Shown here piece after piece: positions 35,101 to 44,001 of a stretch of DNA of 64,000 nucleotides. The notes beneath the pieces were generated by a model. It was not told the origin of the DNA. It made no database searches and saw nothing but the letters and a program-made list of their open reading frames with translations. Source of the stretch: Bettongia penicillata ogilbyi. Its lineage: Eukaryota; Chordata; Mammalia; Diprotodontia; Potoroidae. Where the stretch lies: assembly GCA_023548195.1 (NCBI GenBank), contig JAJHZJ010000335.1:7257677-7321676 (forward strand), in the 5' to 3' direction. A program made the position numbers and the translations under genes. Within the stretch, counting starts at the first letter, position 1; each line of letters begins with the position of its first letter.

Positions 35101-36087
35101 ATCTCCTTCAAAATGACATCATTTTTGAGATCATTTCCAAAGTGGATAGCATTAAATATATTGCCTCCTTCAAAATGAGATGATTTTCAAGGGGAATAGC
35201 AATAGATATATTATCTCATTCAAGATGAGCTCTCATTCTGAATGAGATAATTTGTGTAAAGTGTTTTATCAACCATAAAGTGATATATACAGGCTGGCTA
35301 TTAATATTAATCAACAAACACTTATTAAGCATCTAGTGTATACCAGACATTGTACTATTTACTAGAGATACAAGGACAAAAACTTAAGAGGTCCTGACTT
35401 CAAGGACCTCACAGTCTGGGGGGCTGAAACAACATGCACACCAATAGACAAATATAGGTATTATAGGAAGGGACAATGAGAATAGGGGAAGTCAAGGAAG
35501 GGCCCCAGGGGTGTACTTGAACTAAGCAGTGAAAGAAATGAGGGATTCTAAGGGAGATGGTGGGAGATGGGGGCAGACCACACAAAGGTAATGGAGATGG
35601 GAGGCTGTGTACAAAGAGTAGTGGGGAGGCCAGTTTGTGAAGAGGAGTAGGGTTCAAGGCTTTTCAAGAAGCCTTGAAAAGAGCTGAATTGTGGGGTGGG
35701 GGGTTTTAAATGATGAGCTAAGGAGTTCATGGTTTCTTCCAGAGGCAGAGGGAGCCACCAGGGCTTTCTGGTTAGACCTGAACTTTAGGAAAAGTCACCT
35801 TGGCCATGGCATGTAGGATGAATCAGAGCATAGAGAGGCTTGTTGCGTTATTCTGGGCCTGTCCTGGGGTGGCAGTTAGGGGAGTAAGGGAAGAGTGGGG
35901 GACATGGGGCACTCTGGAGGTGTGACTCAGGGACTTCTCATTATGTCTTTCAGTCACCACTGCCACCCTGGCTGAAAATGGGCACATCTCGCCAGGGGCC
36001 CTGTTTCTCCTTGCCAGCCGTCTCCTCTTCATCCTCGTCAGCATTTACTACTATTACCAAGTGGGCCGGAGAGCCAAGAAGGCCTAG
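18771..36087 (+). CDS. TP53I11: TP53I11, tumor protein p53-inducible protein 11, six coding exons
   Basis: Six exons (18771-18899, 22686-22744, 23153-23201, 23370-23466, 25281-25382, 35954-36087) total 570 nt and encode 189 residues plus stop. Every junction is GT/AG and keeps frame. The protein opens [12 protein letters not shown] and ends QVGRRAKKA, matching the vertebrate TP53I11 (PIG11) family as I remember it, including the 189-residue length. Residues 1-60 are a charged cytosolic-looking head with an acidic GGEDDDGE stretch. Hydrophobic segments lie at about 64-83, 105-124, 131-151 and 159-180, followed by a short basic tail, so it should be a multi-pass membrane protein. It is described as p53-induced and linked to apoptosis or cell-migration control; its biochemical activity is unclear. 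The start ATG has A at -3 and G at +4. It is transcribed towards TSPAN18. Identity is very secure; function is taken from the family. Confidence 0.97.
19090..19560 (-). repeat. CR1/L3 LINE 3' end
   Basis: Reverse orientation of the CR1/L3 3' end: TTGAAGACCCCCAAGGAGGG, TGGCCAAATACTCGAAGACA, TCTTCTCTTGTCCAGTTTAA and ACATCCCCATTTCTTTAACC occur in the expected order. Confidence 0.6.
19656..19908 (+). mobile_element. Full-length MAR1-like SINE
   Basis: Starts GGGGCAGCTAGTGGCAAAG and passes GAGTTCAAATCTGGCTTCAG, CTTCATCTGTAAAATAAACT and ACCCCAAATGGGGTCATG. It ends in CTGAACAACAACTG. Confidence 0.8.
20645..20830 (+). repeat. tRNA-derived/MIR-like SINE
   Basis: Contains TTGAGTTTGGAACCAGAGGA, CTCTGAGTCTAGTTCTTCAC and GGTAAAATGGAGGATTTGGA. 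Confidence 0.6.
21027..21052 (+). other. Possible 26-nt microexon (unproven)
   Basis: GTTTGTGTTAG precedes CTCAAACTCCTCGATGACAA and a donor-like GTAAGAG follows. Read after Lys43 it would give a few residues, but 26 nt is not a multiple of three and would shift the known frame. It is probably chance or a rare transcript-truncating exon. Confidence 0.12.
21445..21620 (-). repeat. MIR SINE
   Basis: Contains AGCTGGAAGGGACCTCAGAG, TTTTATAGCTGAGGAAACCA and GCAGGAATTTGAACCTGCTC. Confidence 0.65.
21715..22110 (+). repeat. L2 LINE 3' fragment
   Basis: Shows the L2 hallmark TGTCTGTGCCTTTGCACTGG, then CTGTGCCTGGAATCATC, TTCAAGTCTCCCCTCAAA and TCCTTTCCTGATTCCCCCCA. A tail-like piece continues at 22445-22515 beyond a microsatellite. 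Confidence 0.7.
22122..22349. repeat. Compound microsatellite (TC)n(AC)n...(AC)n(AT)n
   Basis: Consecutive runs: TC to about 22167, AC with ATGCAC interruptions to about 22205, AC again from 22253, then about 27 AT units to 22348. Open frames across it are artefacts. Confidence 0.95.
22445..22515 (+). repeat. L2/MIR 3' tail
   Basis: ATCTAGCACACTGCTTGGCA and AATACTTAGTAAATGTTGG are the classic end of L2/MIR copies. Confidence 0.6.
22686..22744 (+). CDS. TP53I11: TP53I11 coding exon 2
   Basis: The acceptor is AATGGCAG and the donor is GTGAGT at 22745. The 59 nt encode residues 44-62 ([11 protein letters not shown]...) and leave two bases of Arg63, completed by the G opening the next exon. The exon sits about 340 bp downstream of a long compound microsatellite. 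Confidence 0.95.
23153..23201 (+). CDS. TP53I11: TP53I11 coding exon 3
   Basis: A 49-nt exon between acceptor CTCTCCAG and donor GTAAGG. It finishes Arg63 and encodes [16 protein letters not shown], most of the first hydrophobic segment. It ends in phase 0. Confidence 0.95.
23370..23466 (+). CDS. TP53I11: TP53I11 coding exon 4
   Basis: The acceptor is TTTTTTCAG and the donor GTGAGT starts at 23467. The 97 nt begin [15 protein letters not shown], cover the first inter-helix loop and the start of the second helix, and end with the first base of a Ser codon. The preceding intron is only 168 bp. Confidence 0.95.
24158..24172 (-). promoter_or_regulatory. Candidate CTCF site
   Basis: The minus strand reads TTGCCACAAGGTGGCAC, a close fit to the CTCF core. 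Motif match only. Confidence 0.4.
24945..24959 (+). promoter_or_regulatory. Candidate CTCF site
   Basis: CCACCAGAGGGCAGA fits the CTCF core at nearly every position. It points away from the reverse-strand motif 790 bp upstream. Motif match only. Confidence 0.45.
25281..25382 (+). CDS. TP53I11: TP53I11 coding exon 5
   Basis: The acceptor is CTGCCTCAG and the donor GTGAGT starts at 25383. The 102 nt encode [15 protein letters not shown] through GVQFL, covering the second and third hydrophobic segments. It ends with one base of the next codon. Confidence 0.95.
26079..26117. repeat. (AC)n microsatellite in the L1 3' UTR
   Basis: About 19 AC units within the 3' end of the antisense L1. Confidence 0.95.
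27798..29879 (-). mobile_element. HAL1-type (ORF1-only) LINE nested in the L1
   Basis: A 15-bp duplication AATGTTAAACTTTCT flanks it (27783-27797 and 29880-29894). On the minus strand it starts just before an L1-like ORF1, with a coiled coil and a [21 protein letters not shown]-binding block. It then runs through about 1 kb without any endonuclease or reverse-transcriptase coding and ends in a short A tail. One ORF1 and no ORF2 is the HAL1 layout. It interrupts ORF2 of the host L1 in the same orientation. Confidence 0.8.
28616..28696. repeat. Imperfect (TG)n tract in the HAL1-type element
   Basis: TGTGTG with GCATGC and ATAC interruptions. Confidence 0.85.
29193..29881 (-). pseudogene. ORF1 of the nested HAL1-type element
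   Basis: Two overlapping open stretches (29881-29567 and 29573-29193) differ by one frameshift and together give a basic N-terminus, a long heptad-like coiled coil and the RNA-recognition core. Further homology runs to about 28960, but stops break it. It resembles the host L1 ORF1 but is clearly diverged. Confidence 0.75.
32095..32165. repeat. AT-only stretch with inverted repeats in the L1
   Basis: Repeated ACTATATTATAATTAA words with partial self-complementarity at the L1 ORF1-ORF2 spacer. Confidence 0.6.
32680..34084 (-). pseudogene. L1 ORF1 remnant (RNA-binding chaperone), split by a SINE
   Basis: The N-terminal piece begins at 34084 ([14 protein letters not shown]). A coiled-coil-like stretch follows and is broken by the SINE at 33432-33738. 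Downstream come the conserved [18 protein letters not shown] block of the RNA-recognition domain and the C-terminal domain ([16 protein letters not shown]... and [15 protein letters not shown]). Frameshifts are present. Confidence 0.8.
33432..33738 (+). mobile_element. Long marsupial tRNA-derived SINE (WSINE1-like) inside L1 ORF1
   Basis: Starts GGGCAGCTAGGTGGTGCAGT and continues through GACCTGAGTTCAAATCTCAC and the distinctive 3' body CAGTCATCCTGATGAATATC ... GATGGCATGGTCTTCTTCAG, ending in a short CACACA-containing tail. A 14-bp duplication ATTATTCYTTTTAA flanks it (33418-33431, 33739-33752). The family name is from memory; the structure is direct. Confidence 0.85.
34700..34895 (+). repeat. 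tRNA-derived SINE
   Basis: GAGGCAGCTAGGCGCCAAAG opens it; CTCAGGTTTCTTATCTGTAA and CCTACCTCATGGGACTG follow. The GAGTTCAAA block is degraded. Confidence 0.7.
35094..35250 (+). repeat. Three imperfect tandem copies of a 50-60 bp unit
   Basis: TATCTCCTTCAAAATGACAT, TGCCTCCTTCAAAATGAGAT and TATCTCATTCAAGATGAGCT head successive copies. The origin is unknown. Confidence 0.5.
35300..35425 (+). repeat. MIR-like SINE piece
   Basis: CAACAAACACTTATTAAGCA, then CTAGAGATACAAGGACAAAA and CTTCAAGGACCTCACAGTCT. Confidence 0.55.
35430..35953. other. Intron end upstream of the last TP53I11 exon
   Basis: No repeat or exon recognised. It is purine-rich with AGTGGGGAGGCCAGTTTG-like wording similar to many single-copy introns. 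Confidence 0.4.
35954..36087 (+). CDS. TP53I11: TP53I11 last coding exon (stop TAG at 36085-36087)
   Basis: The acceptor ATGTCTTTCAG is followed by 134 nt of coding sequence. It encodes [15 protein letters not shown], the fourth hydrophobic segment with four consecutive tyrosines, and the basic C-terminus. A second in-frame TAG follows at once. The intron before it is about 10.6 kb because of a LINE insertion. Confidence 0.95.
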
Positions 36088-38185
36088 TAGCCCCATCCCT
36101 CCCTGGACAGAGGATGTCAAGGGTGGGGCAGCCTGCCTGTACTTCCCTGGACCAGGGGGACATTCAAGGGTTTTATTTTTGTGGTTTGTCCTTTTCATCT
36201 ACTATAGGGGGTGACCCTACCCCCAACAATCCCCAGACTTTGACTGCTCAGCTCCTGGCCCAGGCAGGGAGGTGGTTACCCTGCTTGGCTCAGTGATTCT
36301 AAACTGAAGAGTTTTCATGTCCTAACCAGCCCCTGGATCTAAGATGGGAGCCAGCTTTGACCCTGGGCCAATGTGTAGCTCTTGGCTTTTCTCCTGAGAA
36401 ATCTCCCTAGGCCATGACCAGGTATCTGGGACTTCCCAAGGTAGGGATAGGAGCTGGTCTAGGCTTTGAGGTCTCAGAAGCAGCAATGATACTGTAGAAA
36501 GAACACTGGATTTGGAGGTAGAAGACTCTGAGGTCAAATTCTGGTCCTTTTCCTTACTACCTGTATGACCTTGGCCAAGTCACTTAACAATCCTGAGACT
36601 CAGTTTTCTCAAGTATAAAATGAAAACATTCTACTTAATGATCTCTAAGGGCTCTTTCCAGCTCTAAATCCCGTGATTTATGAGCTAGATGAAGAGACCA
36701 AAGGTCCCTGGGGATAAACAAAAGCATCTCTACTCTTTCTACTGGGATAGACTGGATATGCCTTCTGTAGGGGCAGAATGAAAGGCCCACCTCCACTCCC
36801 TGGGGATCTTCAGCCTTTGGGCTTCTGCTGGTCACTGCTGCTGAATCCCTGAAAGTTGCAAAGGACCTCAGAGTTCATCCATTCCAAGCAACATAAGGGC
36901 TTTAGACCGGGAATGGAGGAGGGAACAGCTCCTTAAATAAGGTCACCAGAGACCAAGCTTATGGGGTACCTCCACATCCTTTGGAAGGATGGATTTTTAG
37001 GGACCCAAAGCCTGCCCCAGGGATGTCCTCCTAAACTCTCTGGAAGCCTCAGTCTGAGTTCAGATTCAAGGTTTTCTCCTTCTCCTATCATGGTTGACTA
37101 TTCCAGGCATTCAAATTCAGTTTGCCCACACTGCCCTTGGTCTTTCCAGACAGTTTCATACTAGAACTTTTGGTTAGAGAGCCCTTTTTCTCATGAGCTG
37201 TCCCAGTGACCATCCCTCCTCTGAAGCTGAGCCATTAGGCTCCACTCCAGTCTTACTTTTAAATGGTTCCTTGGGATCTGTAGTTTTGCTGGTCTGTGGA
37301 TGTGGGTTTGTAGATGTGTCACTAGGTCAAATTGTCCAATAGACTGTGAACATGGCTAGATGGGGTCATAACAGAGTGAGTGATGCTATCGATGGGAAAT
37401 GTCCCCTTTGGAAGGTTATCTCCCTTTCTGAAGATGGGTAGTTTCAGGGGTAGGTAAAAGATGGGAAAAGAGATGCTACTCTATTTTCTCCCCTCCCCCA
37501 GCTAAGAGACTCTAGGGTCTTATTTGAATCCCCCGAAGCTGCCCAAGAGTGAATTACACCTTGATTGGGAGGGGACAATAAACCCTTTGGGATTCAACTT
37601 TAGCAACAGACCCTCCAAGCAGGAGACTGCCACCGGAGCGTTGGGCCCAGGGGCTCTCCCTGCCAGTCTGTAGGTATATTTCTGTCCCCACCCTCACGAT
37701 TTCCTCAGCTTCCCTTATCCCCTTCCATTCTCTGGATAGGGGCACTGGTTAACGCCAAACCCACCTCTACCTGTCAGTGAAAAGTCCCTGAGTTAGAAAC
37801 CATTTTGTAAATAGTAGAATTAGGGTTAGGGTTAAATGTGCAAAAAAGAGAAAGAAAACCTCCATCATTTCTGCAAATCGCAACCCTCCTCCGTGTTTGC
37901 CTCCTGTGAGAACCCCTTCCCTTGCTGGCTCAGCTCTGACCCAGTGGGTAGAAGAGCCTAGCTGCCTGCCTTCCTTCTTTCCTACTTTTCTAGTCTCTTT
38001 TCTCATTTTTTCATGCTTCAAATGGTGCCTTTAGAGCAGAAAATTCAGAAACTCATGTTCTATTCCAGAAGAACTCAAATGTCACGTGTGTATCTCTGTC
38101 TTTTTTTTTTCTTTGGGTATTGCTAGATTTTGTCCTCTGAACCTGATACCTCAGTAGTAGAAATAAACAAAATCCATTTGGTCAA
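36088..38185 (+). other. TP53I11: TP53I11 3' UTR (end uncertain)
   Basis: Non-coding sequence after the stop codon. AATAAA hexamers on the sense strand are near 37576 (ACAATAAACC) and 38162 (GAAATAAACA), so the transcript could end near 37.6 or 38.2 kb. A degraded MIR copy sits at about 36484-36675. Without transcript data the end is an inference. Confidence 0.55.
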
Positions 38186-38669
38186 AATCCTGATCCCTTT
38201 ATCCCAGATTTCCCCCCAAATAGGGCTAGCCTGGATCAGAAGGACTCCGCCTATCCCCCAAGACTTCTCCAGGATTAGAGGCACTAGAGAATCAGGTGCT
38301 GGAAAGCAGCTTTCCTCTGCCTGCCACAACCTTTTCCTTTGGCTGCTGAAGTGGTTGAGAGGGTAGGATGTATAGAAGACAGCCTCACTGCCTTAGTCTG
38401 GATCACCTTCTTTTGAGTGGGCAGGGAGTGGGGGAGGCAGACAAAGTGTACTGTCTTATGGAAAAGCTACAAGTATAACTAAGCTGCCCTTCCATGTGTG
38501 TGCAGGGTGGTACTGGGGAAGGGGAGGATGGGTGGACTGAATGTGTGGGTTATGTGAGACTTGAGCAAAATCTCTGCAAGAGACCAGATGTTCTCCAGCA
38601 ACCTGACACATTATGCTTTACACATGCCCAAATACACATATGCATACAGTGAAGACATAGGAGTGATCC

Positions 38670-39205
38670 TTATTGTAGAACATAGATTGTCAGAGCTGGA
38701 AAGGACTTTAGAACACCGAATATCAGAACAAGGAACCTGTAACATAGAATGCCAGTTAGAAAGAATCATACAAGATCAAAGATCAGAATTGGAACCTTAG
38801 AACATATTGGAAAGGATCCTAGAACATAGAATACTAGAATTAGGAACGTGTAATATAGAATGCCAATTAGAAAAAACCATAGAACATAAAACATCAGAAT
38901 GTCAGCATTGGAAAGAATCCTAGAACATGGAATGTTACACTAGGAATAAACTTTAAAATATAGCATATTATCCCTTAGGTACAATAAGGTGAGGACCTTA
39001 GAAATGTGGAACACAGAACGTCAGAGCCAAAACTTTAGAAGAGACCATTAGAGTTGAAAGAGATCTTAGAATGCAGCATGTCAGAACAGGGACTTTGGAA
39101 CACAGAATGTCAGACCTGGAGTAAACTTTAGAATGTTATATCTGGACTGGGACCTTAGAAACAGAACACAGAATATCTGAACTGGGCACGATCTTAGAGT
39201 AGCTA
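38670..39205 (+). repeat. 27-33 bp minisatellite (array B)
   Basis: Around 15 diverged tandem copies of a unit close to ATAGAATGTCAGACCTGGA...TTAGAAC. The first copy (from 38676) is exactly 33 nt; later copies are often 27-31 nt. It has the same sense as array A. Confidence 0.8.
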
Positions 39206-40199
39206 GAAGAAACCTTATAACACGATGAGCAAACCGAGGTCCGGAGAGGGAAAGGGACAAGAATTGAATCAATATCAGAGTCAGGACGTGAACCCAGGTA
39301 CTCTGAGTCCAATTCTCATCACCATAACATATTCAGCTTAACAACACATTTTTACCCCCACTCCCATGTTCATTTCTCCTGCCTGGACATGCTGCTATTT
39401 TTGTAGCCATAAAAAGGAGCCTGATCTTTTCCCATGGAACTTGAGAGATGATCCAATCCAAAGTCCTCATGGGAAGTGGTCTTCCTTTCCATTGCCCCAA
39501 GGGCAGTTACTGCTCTGCCTCTTAACTAACTTAATTAACCTTGAGCAAGTCAAAGCCAATTTCTCTGAGTCTCTCAAGTCAACTTCTCTGACCTCAGATT
39601 CTTCTGTAAAAATGCGATAGCTGAACTGTACTACTTTGGAATCCCTTCCATTTCTCGATCTATGACTGTGTCATCCGCTTTAAAAGCCAGGACTCTTTGC
39701 CAGGAACCCAAGCTGCTTGGATACAAACATTTGTGGGAACTTTTGGATGGGTTCATGAGGATCTTCCAGCTTAGCCAGGAACTAGTTGGGTAACAGTGGT
39801 CCAACCTTATGAGTAGAGGGAGGAAGGGGCAAATATTCCCACCAATGGATCCCTTTGCCTTCCAAACAAGTTCACAAGTCTATCCTGACCTGGGAATTCT
39901 CTTCCGCCATTCCTTTAGAGACACTAAAGGCCTTTTCCGTAAATAGAACATGTCGCCTGGGACAGGAATTGTGAAAGTTGCTCCTTGTCCCCCCTCATCC
40001 CCTATCCTCATGGGATCAGTCAATCACATAAGTTCCAGTCACCCCTCAAGGCATTAAGGGGATGGGACACAGCAATTTGGTGAGAAGAACCTTGGACTGG
40101 AAGACAAGAGACTGAGTTTACACAGCCTTGGGCAAATCAGTTCATCTCATCATTCTTCAGTTTCCTCAGTAAAATTAGGGGATCAGACGGGACAGATTT

Positions 40200-40619
40200 C
40201 AAAGTCTCTTCTGACCTTTAGTGTTCTAGGTTCTCAGATTGCTTCCAGCTCTAATATCATATTTTTATTCTGAAGTCCCTTCCAGCAATGACATTTCATG
40301 TTCTATATTCTAAAGTCCTTTCCAGATCTGAACTCCTATGTCATAAATTCTCTTTGGGTTCTAGCATTTCTAACATAGCATTTCTATGTTCTAAGATCTC
40401 CCTCTGGCTCTAACATTCCATCTTCAATGTTATAAAGTCCCTCCCATTTTGAATATTCTTTATAGTTAGGCACCTTCTAGTTCTGAAGTTCTAAGTAGGG
40501 GTTCTTAGACTGGGGTCCATGGACTTACCAAGGGCTCAGTGGATAGACTTCAAGGGCATCTATGAACTTGGATTAAAAAAAAAAAACAATTACATCTTTA
40601 TTTCTATATATTATTTCTT

Positions 40620-40651
<32 letters not shown>

Positions 40652-41225
40652 TATTTCTACATATTATTGGTTTCCTTTGTAATACCACTTAAAAACATTA
40701 TTCAGAGAAGGCTTTACAGACTGCCCAGGATGTCCTTGACCCTAGAACCCTTGCCCTAAGATCCCTTCTACTGCTAACATTCAATGTTCCAAGATCCTCT
40801 CCATGTGGTACATTCTGTATTCTGTAGTTTAAGCTCTATTTCAATTGTAACATTCCATTTTCTGTATTGTAAAGCTTCTTCCACTTGGCCTACTCTGTGT
40901 TATAAGGTTCCTTTCAGTTCTGACATACTTTCTTCTATCTGCTAAGATCTCTTAGGGGTCTGATATTTTATGCTCTAAGGAACTTTCCAGCTTCTCCATT
41001 TCATGTTCTAAGATCTTTTTCAACTCTGACATGCTCTATTTTAAGGAATTTTCCAGTTCTGCCATTCCATATTCTAAGTTCCTTCTCAGATGTGACATTC
41101 CATGTTCTAAACTTCCTCTCAGATCTGACATTCTGTGTTCTAAGGACTCTTCTAGCTCTAGCAATCTATGTTCTAAGGTCTCTTACAGCTCAGGCATTTT
41201 GTTCTAAAGACCTTCCCAGGAGGTT
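40200..41225 (-). repeat. 27-33 bp minisatellite (array C, reverse orientation)
   Basis: Tandem copies with CTGACATTCCATGTTCTAAG-type wording are the reverse complement of the array A/B unit. It runs from 40200 to about 40490 and from about 40750 to 41225, with a MITE-like element between. More than 20 units are recognisable. Confidence 0.8.
40493..40747 (+). mobile_element. MITE-like element (GGTTCTTAAC family) inside array C
   Basis: Starts AGGGGTTCTTAGACTGGGGT and has TTGGTTTCCTTTGTAATACC and CACTTAAAAACATTATTCAG. An internal (AT)n lies at about 40618-40652. CTAAG is found at both flanks. Confidence 0.6.
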
Positions 41226-41515
41226 TCACAGGACTGCAGATTTAGAACTGGAAGAGGTCTCACAGACCATTTATACCATTTTGCAGATAGAGAAACTGAG
41301 GTCTAGAGGGATTAAGTCTTTTCCTCAAGGACCCACAGGTCAGTCACAAGAGACCATCGGGGCTTGACTCTAAAGCCAGTGCTCTTCCTTGCTCCCCCTT
41401 GCCTCCTGTTTCTAGCTTGCAGGACACTCCCTCCCCCTACTCTCTACTTTCCGCCCCCTCCTTTCCAAGACTCCCAATCAAAAGCAGCCTGGTTCATGGT
41501 CACCGTTATGTATGC

Positions 41516-41532
41516 AGTTATTTATTTATTTC
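41516..41532 (-). terminator. TSPAN18: Overlapping poly(A) signals for TSPAN18
   Basis: The + strand reads TTATTTATTTATTTC, so the minus strand carries two or more overlapping AATAAA hexamers. Position and strand fit the TSPAN18 transcript end. Confidence 0.55.
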
Positions 41533-43953
41533 TTTTGTAAGAAACAGACACAAAGACCAGTGCAGAACATCCAATGCATGTTCTGTTTTATATTACAAAA
41601 AAACTCCCCAATATAAAAAAAGCCAGATGGGAGGGAATACATGATAAATTAGCTCTGCTATCTACTCCAAGGAACATTTACAATTTTCAAAATAGACTTT
41701 CAACGTATTTCACACGGCAGGAGACTGGGCTGGGGGCGGCAAGTCGGGAGGGCCCTGTGGCCCTCAATCTCTAGGGCCTCCAAACAGACAATGACAGAGA
41801 GAAGGGAAAAGAGGCGAGTCAGGACGTGAGGGGGCAGCGGGATGATTACTAAAAACAAGCAGCAGCAGCAGCTCCAGCGCCAGGCCTGGGTGGGGACCAC
41901 AGAGCCTGCCCGCACCCTTCCCCCCAATGTGTTCTTTCTTTCTCCAAAGAGTCAGTAGCTTCTGAAATGGGCACTGGTTTCTAACACAATCAGCAGCCTA
42001 TGCTTGGATGAAATCTCCCACCAACCCCACTTCCTCACCCTCGACTCCCATTCCCCTTTGGATAGGATTGGGTAAAGGCTCATTTGAGTAAGGGAAGAGG
42101 AGGGAGGAGAGGAGAAAAGCCTCCCACTTGCCCCACTCTGAGTCTGGTCTAGATAGTACACCCAAATAGTACATCCCCCCAACTCCACCCTGTGCCTGAG
42201 AGAGGAGCTATCCCGGCTTATTCTAGGATCTCATCCTCCCTATTTCCTCAAAACAAAGGCTTTCGGGTGCTCTTGCAACCTCTGCTGAAAGCTGCTCCTT
42301 TTCTTTGCTTGTCAGGGTCCTTGGAGGGGGGATTGTTTTCACTTCTTGGGCCTGGATGACATCCCTGCAGGGGCCCTCTTGGACACAGCCTTTTCCTCTA
42401 GCCTAGCCAGGAGGAGGGCAGTTGAATGGACCGTCCATGGGGAAAGCGAACCCAAAGGAAGCAGGCAGAACCTCAGTGCACATTTTTACCTATGGCAGGA
42501 GGGGAGGTGTACATGCACCCTGAAGTTTCTACCCTGCTGGGAGTAAGACTTCTGAGGGCAAAAAAAGCCCAGTGTTGTTGCTGTGAGGACCAGAGCAGAG
42601 TATGTGACAGGGAGGGAGGCCAACAGTGACCACCATCACCATTGCTTCCAGAGATGGGGTGGACAGGCCAGTGTGTGCCCCCAGGAAGGTGATGTGGTCA
42701 TTTCTAAACTGTGGAGCAAAGCCTAGTCTTAGCTCTGGAGGGAGGAAGTGAGAAGGGGGAGGCAATACTCCTCTGATTTCACCTCCTCTAGAGCAAGGCT
42801 GATGTGGGAGGGGGGATGTAGGGGACTTGAGGGTGGAAGGAGGCAGTAGAGAGAACTGAGGACACTTCTGTGGGTGCCCTCGGGACCCACTGCTCCAAGC
42901 CTTGGTGGCTGGCTAGTCTTGTTTGTGACCTCCAGGAAGAACCATGGGATAGAGTCAAAAAGACAGAGATTTCAGATCAAGTCTGTGTGATCTTGGGTAA
43001 AGAACCCAGGGGCCCTGAGCTTCATCTGCACAAGCTGATCTTCCAGCTCCGGACCCATGATCCTATCAACTGCTTTCCCCAACACTGTGAGAGGACTGGG
43101 GGTGATGGGGTGGCCAGAAGTAAGACGGTGATAATTATCAACCCAGGGCTCTTCCTTAGAAGTAACAGAGACTAACTCCAGTTTCCTCTATCTAAAGATA
43201 CTCAAAAATCCCTTCCTTAGGACATGTCCTTCTCCTTCGACCCCTGCCCCCAGCCTCCTGTCCAACCCCTCCTCCCCAGGTGAGTTCCAATTTGAACTTC
43301 CTGTATGACGCAGTATTTCCAAGATTTCCTGGTTTTAGCGTCTTCCCAGAAGGGCAGAGTTTTTGTGGGCTTTCTCAGCTTCCCTCCTTCTACTTGGGGC
43401 ATACTGGGGCATAAGACCCATCCATTGCTCCTGCCCCTTGCTATTCCTAGGCCCTGGTTCCAAAGATATCCTGCCTCCTCTTGGCCTGGTCAAATGTGGT
43501 GGCTGTTGTCCACAAGACTGGCCCTGAGGGGTGGGCATGGGGTCTAGCTGTACAAGGAGCAGGAACACTGGGAGATGCTTCCCCACCACCATGCTGCCAA
43601 AGCTCCTTTGGTCTTCAGTGCAATCCACACCTGGTTGGCTTCTGGCTCCTGGTCCTTGGACAGGGTGCCCTTAGGGAAAAACCCGGCATTCACGTCTAGT
43701 GCGCAGCACTTTTGATTCTGGGCTATCTCCTTGGCCAAGTATATGTTACAACAATCTTTTCATTTCTTCATTTCTTCTTGTTAAAAAAAAATAGCTATTT
43801 ACTGCCTGACTTCTTCTCACCATCCCCACCACCCACCCCCTGCCAACTTTGCTTTGTCTGGATCAGGCAGGCAGGCAGGGGTGGGGACCGAAGGGAGGGG
43901 AGGAGGCAAGGCAGGGTTAGCAATCACCAGGAATGTGAGGGGTAGGATCCTCT
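41518..43953 (-). other. TSPAN18: TSPAN18 3' UTR with poly(A) signal cluster
   Basis: About 2.4 kb follow the stop on the minus strand and are notably poor in interspersed repeats, unlike the flanks, as expected for an exon. It ends in overlapping AATAAA signals (TTTATT repeated on the + strand at about 41518-41531). No coding potential is credible inside it. Confidence 0.65.
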
Positions 43954-44001
43954 TTACTGGATCCCTCGGAAGAGGCACATGGCAAAGATCATGGCAAACA
44001 G
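43954..44001 (-). CDS. TSPAN18: TSPAN18 last coding exon and stop
   Basis: The acceptor TTTTCACAG precedes 16 codons: [15 protein letters not shown] and TAA. It finishes the fourth membrane helix and gives the short cytosolic tail. Confidence 0.95.
   Translation of the reverse strand: MFAMIFAMCLFRGIQ

Larger units (their letters stand above)
38186..41515. other. Gap between the converging TP53I11 and TSPAN18 genes
   Basis: No gene is recognised. It contains minisatellite array B (+), a reverse MIR at about 39215-39325, a SINE at about 40085-40230, and array C (reverse), which is split by a MITE-like element. The piece 39330-40080 shows nothing identifiable. Confidence 0.6.

Noticed and set aside
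37812..37830. Telomere-like TTAGGGTTAGGGTTA
   Set aside because: Only two to three units in the 3' UTR area; far too short for an interstitial telomere array.
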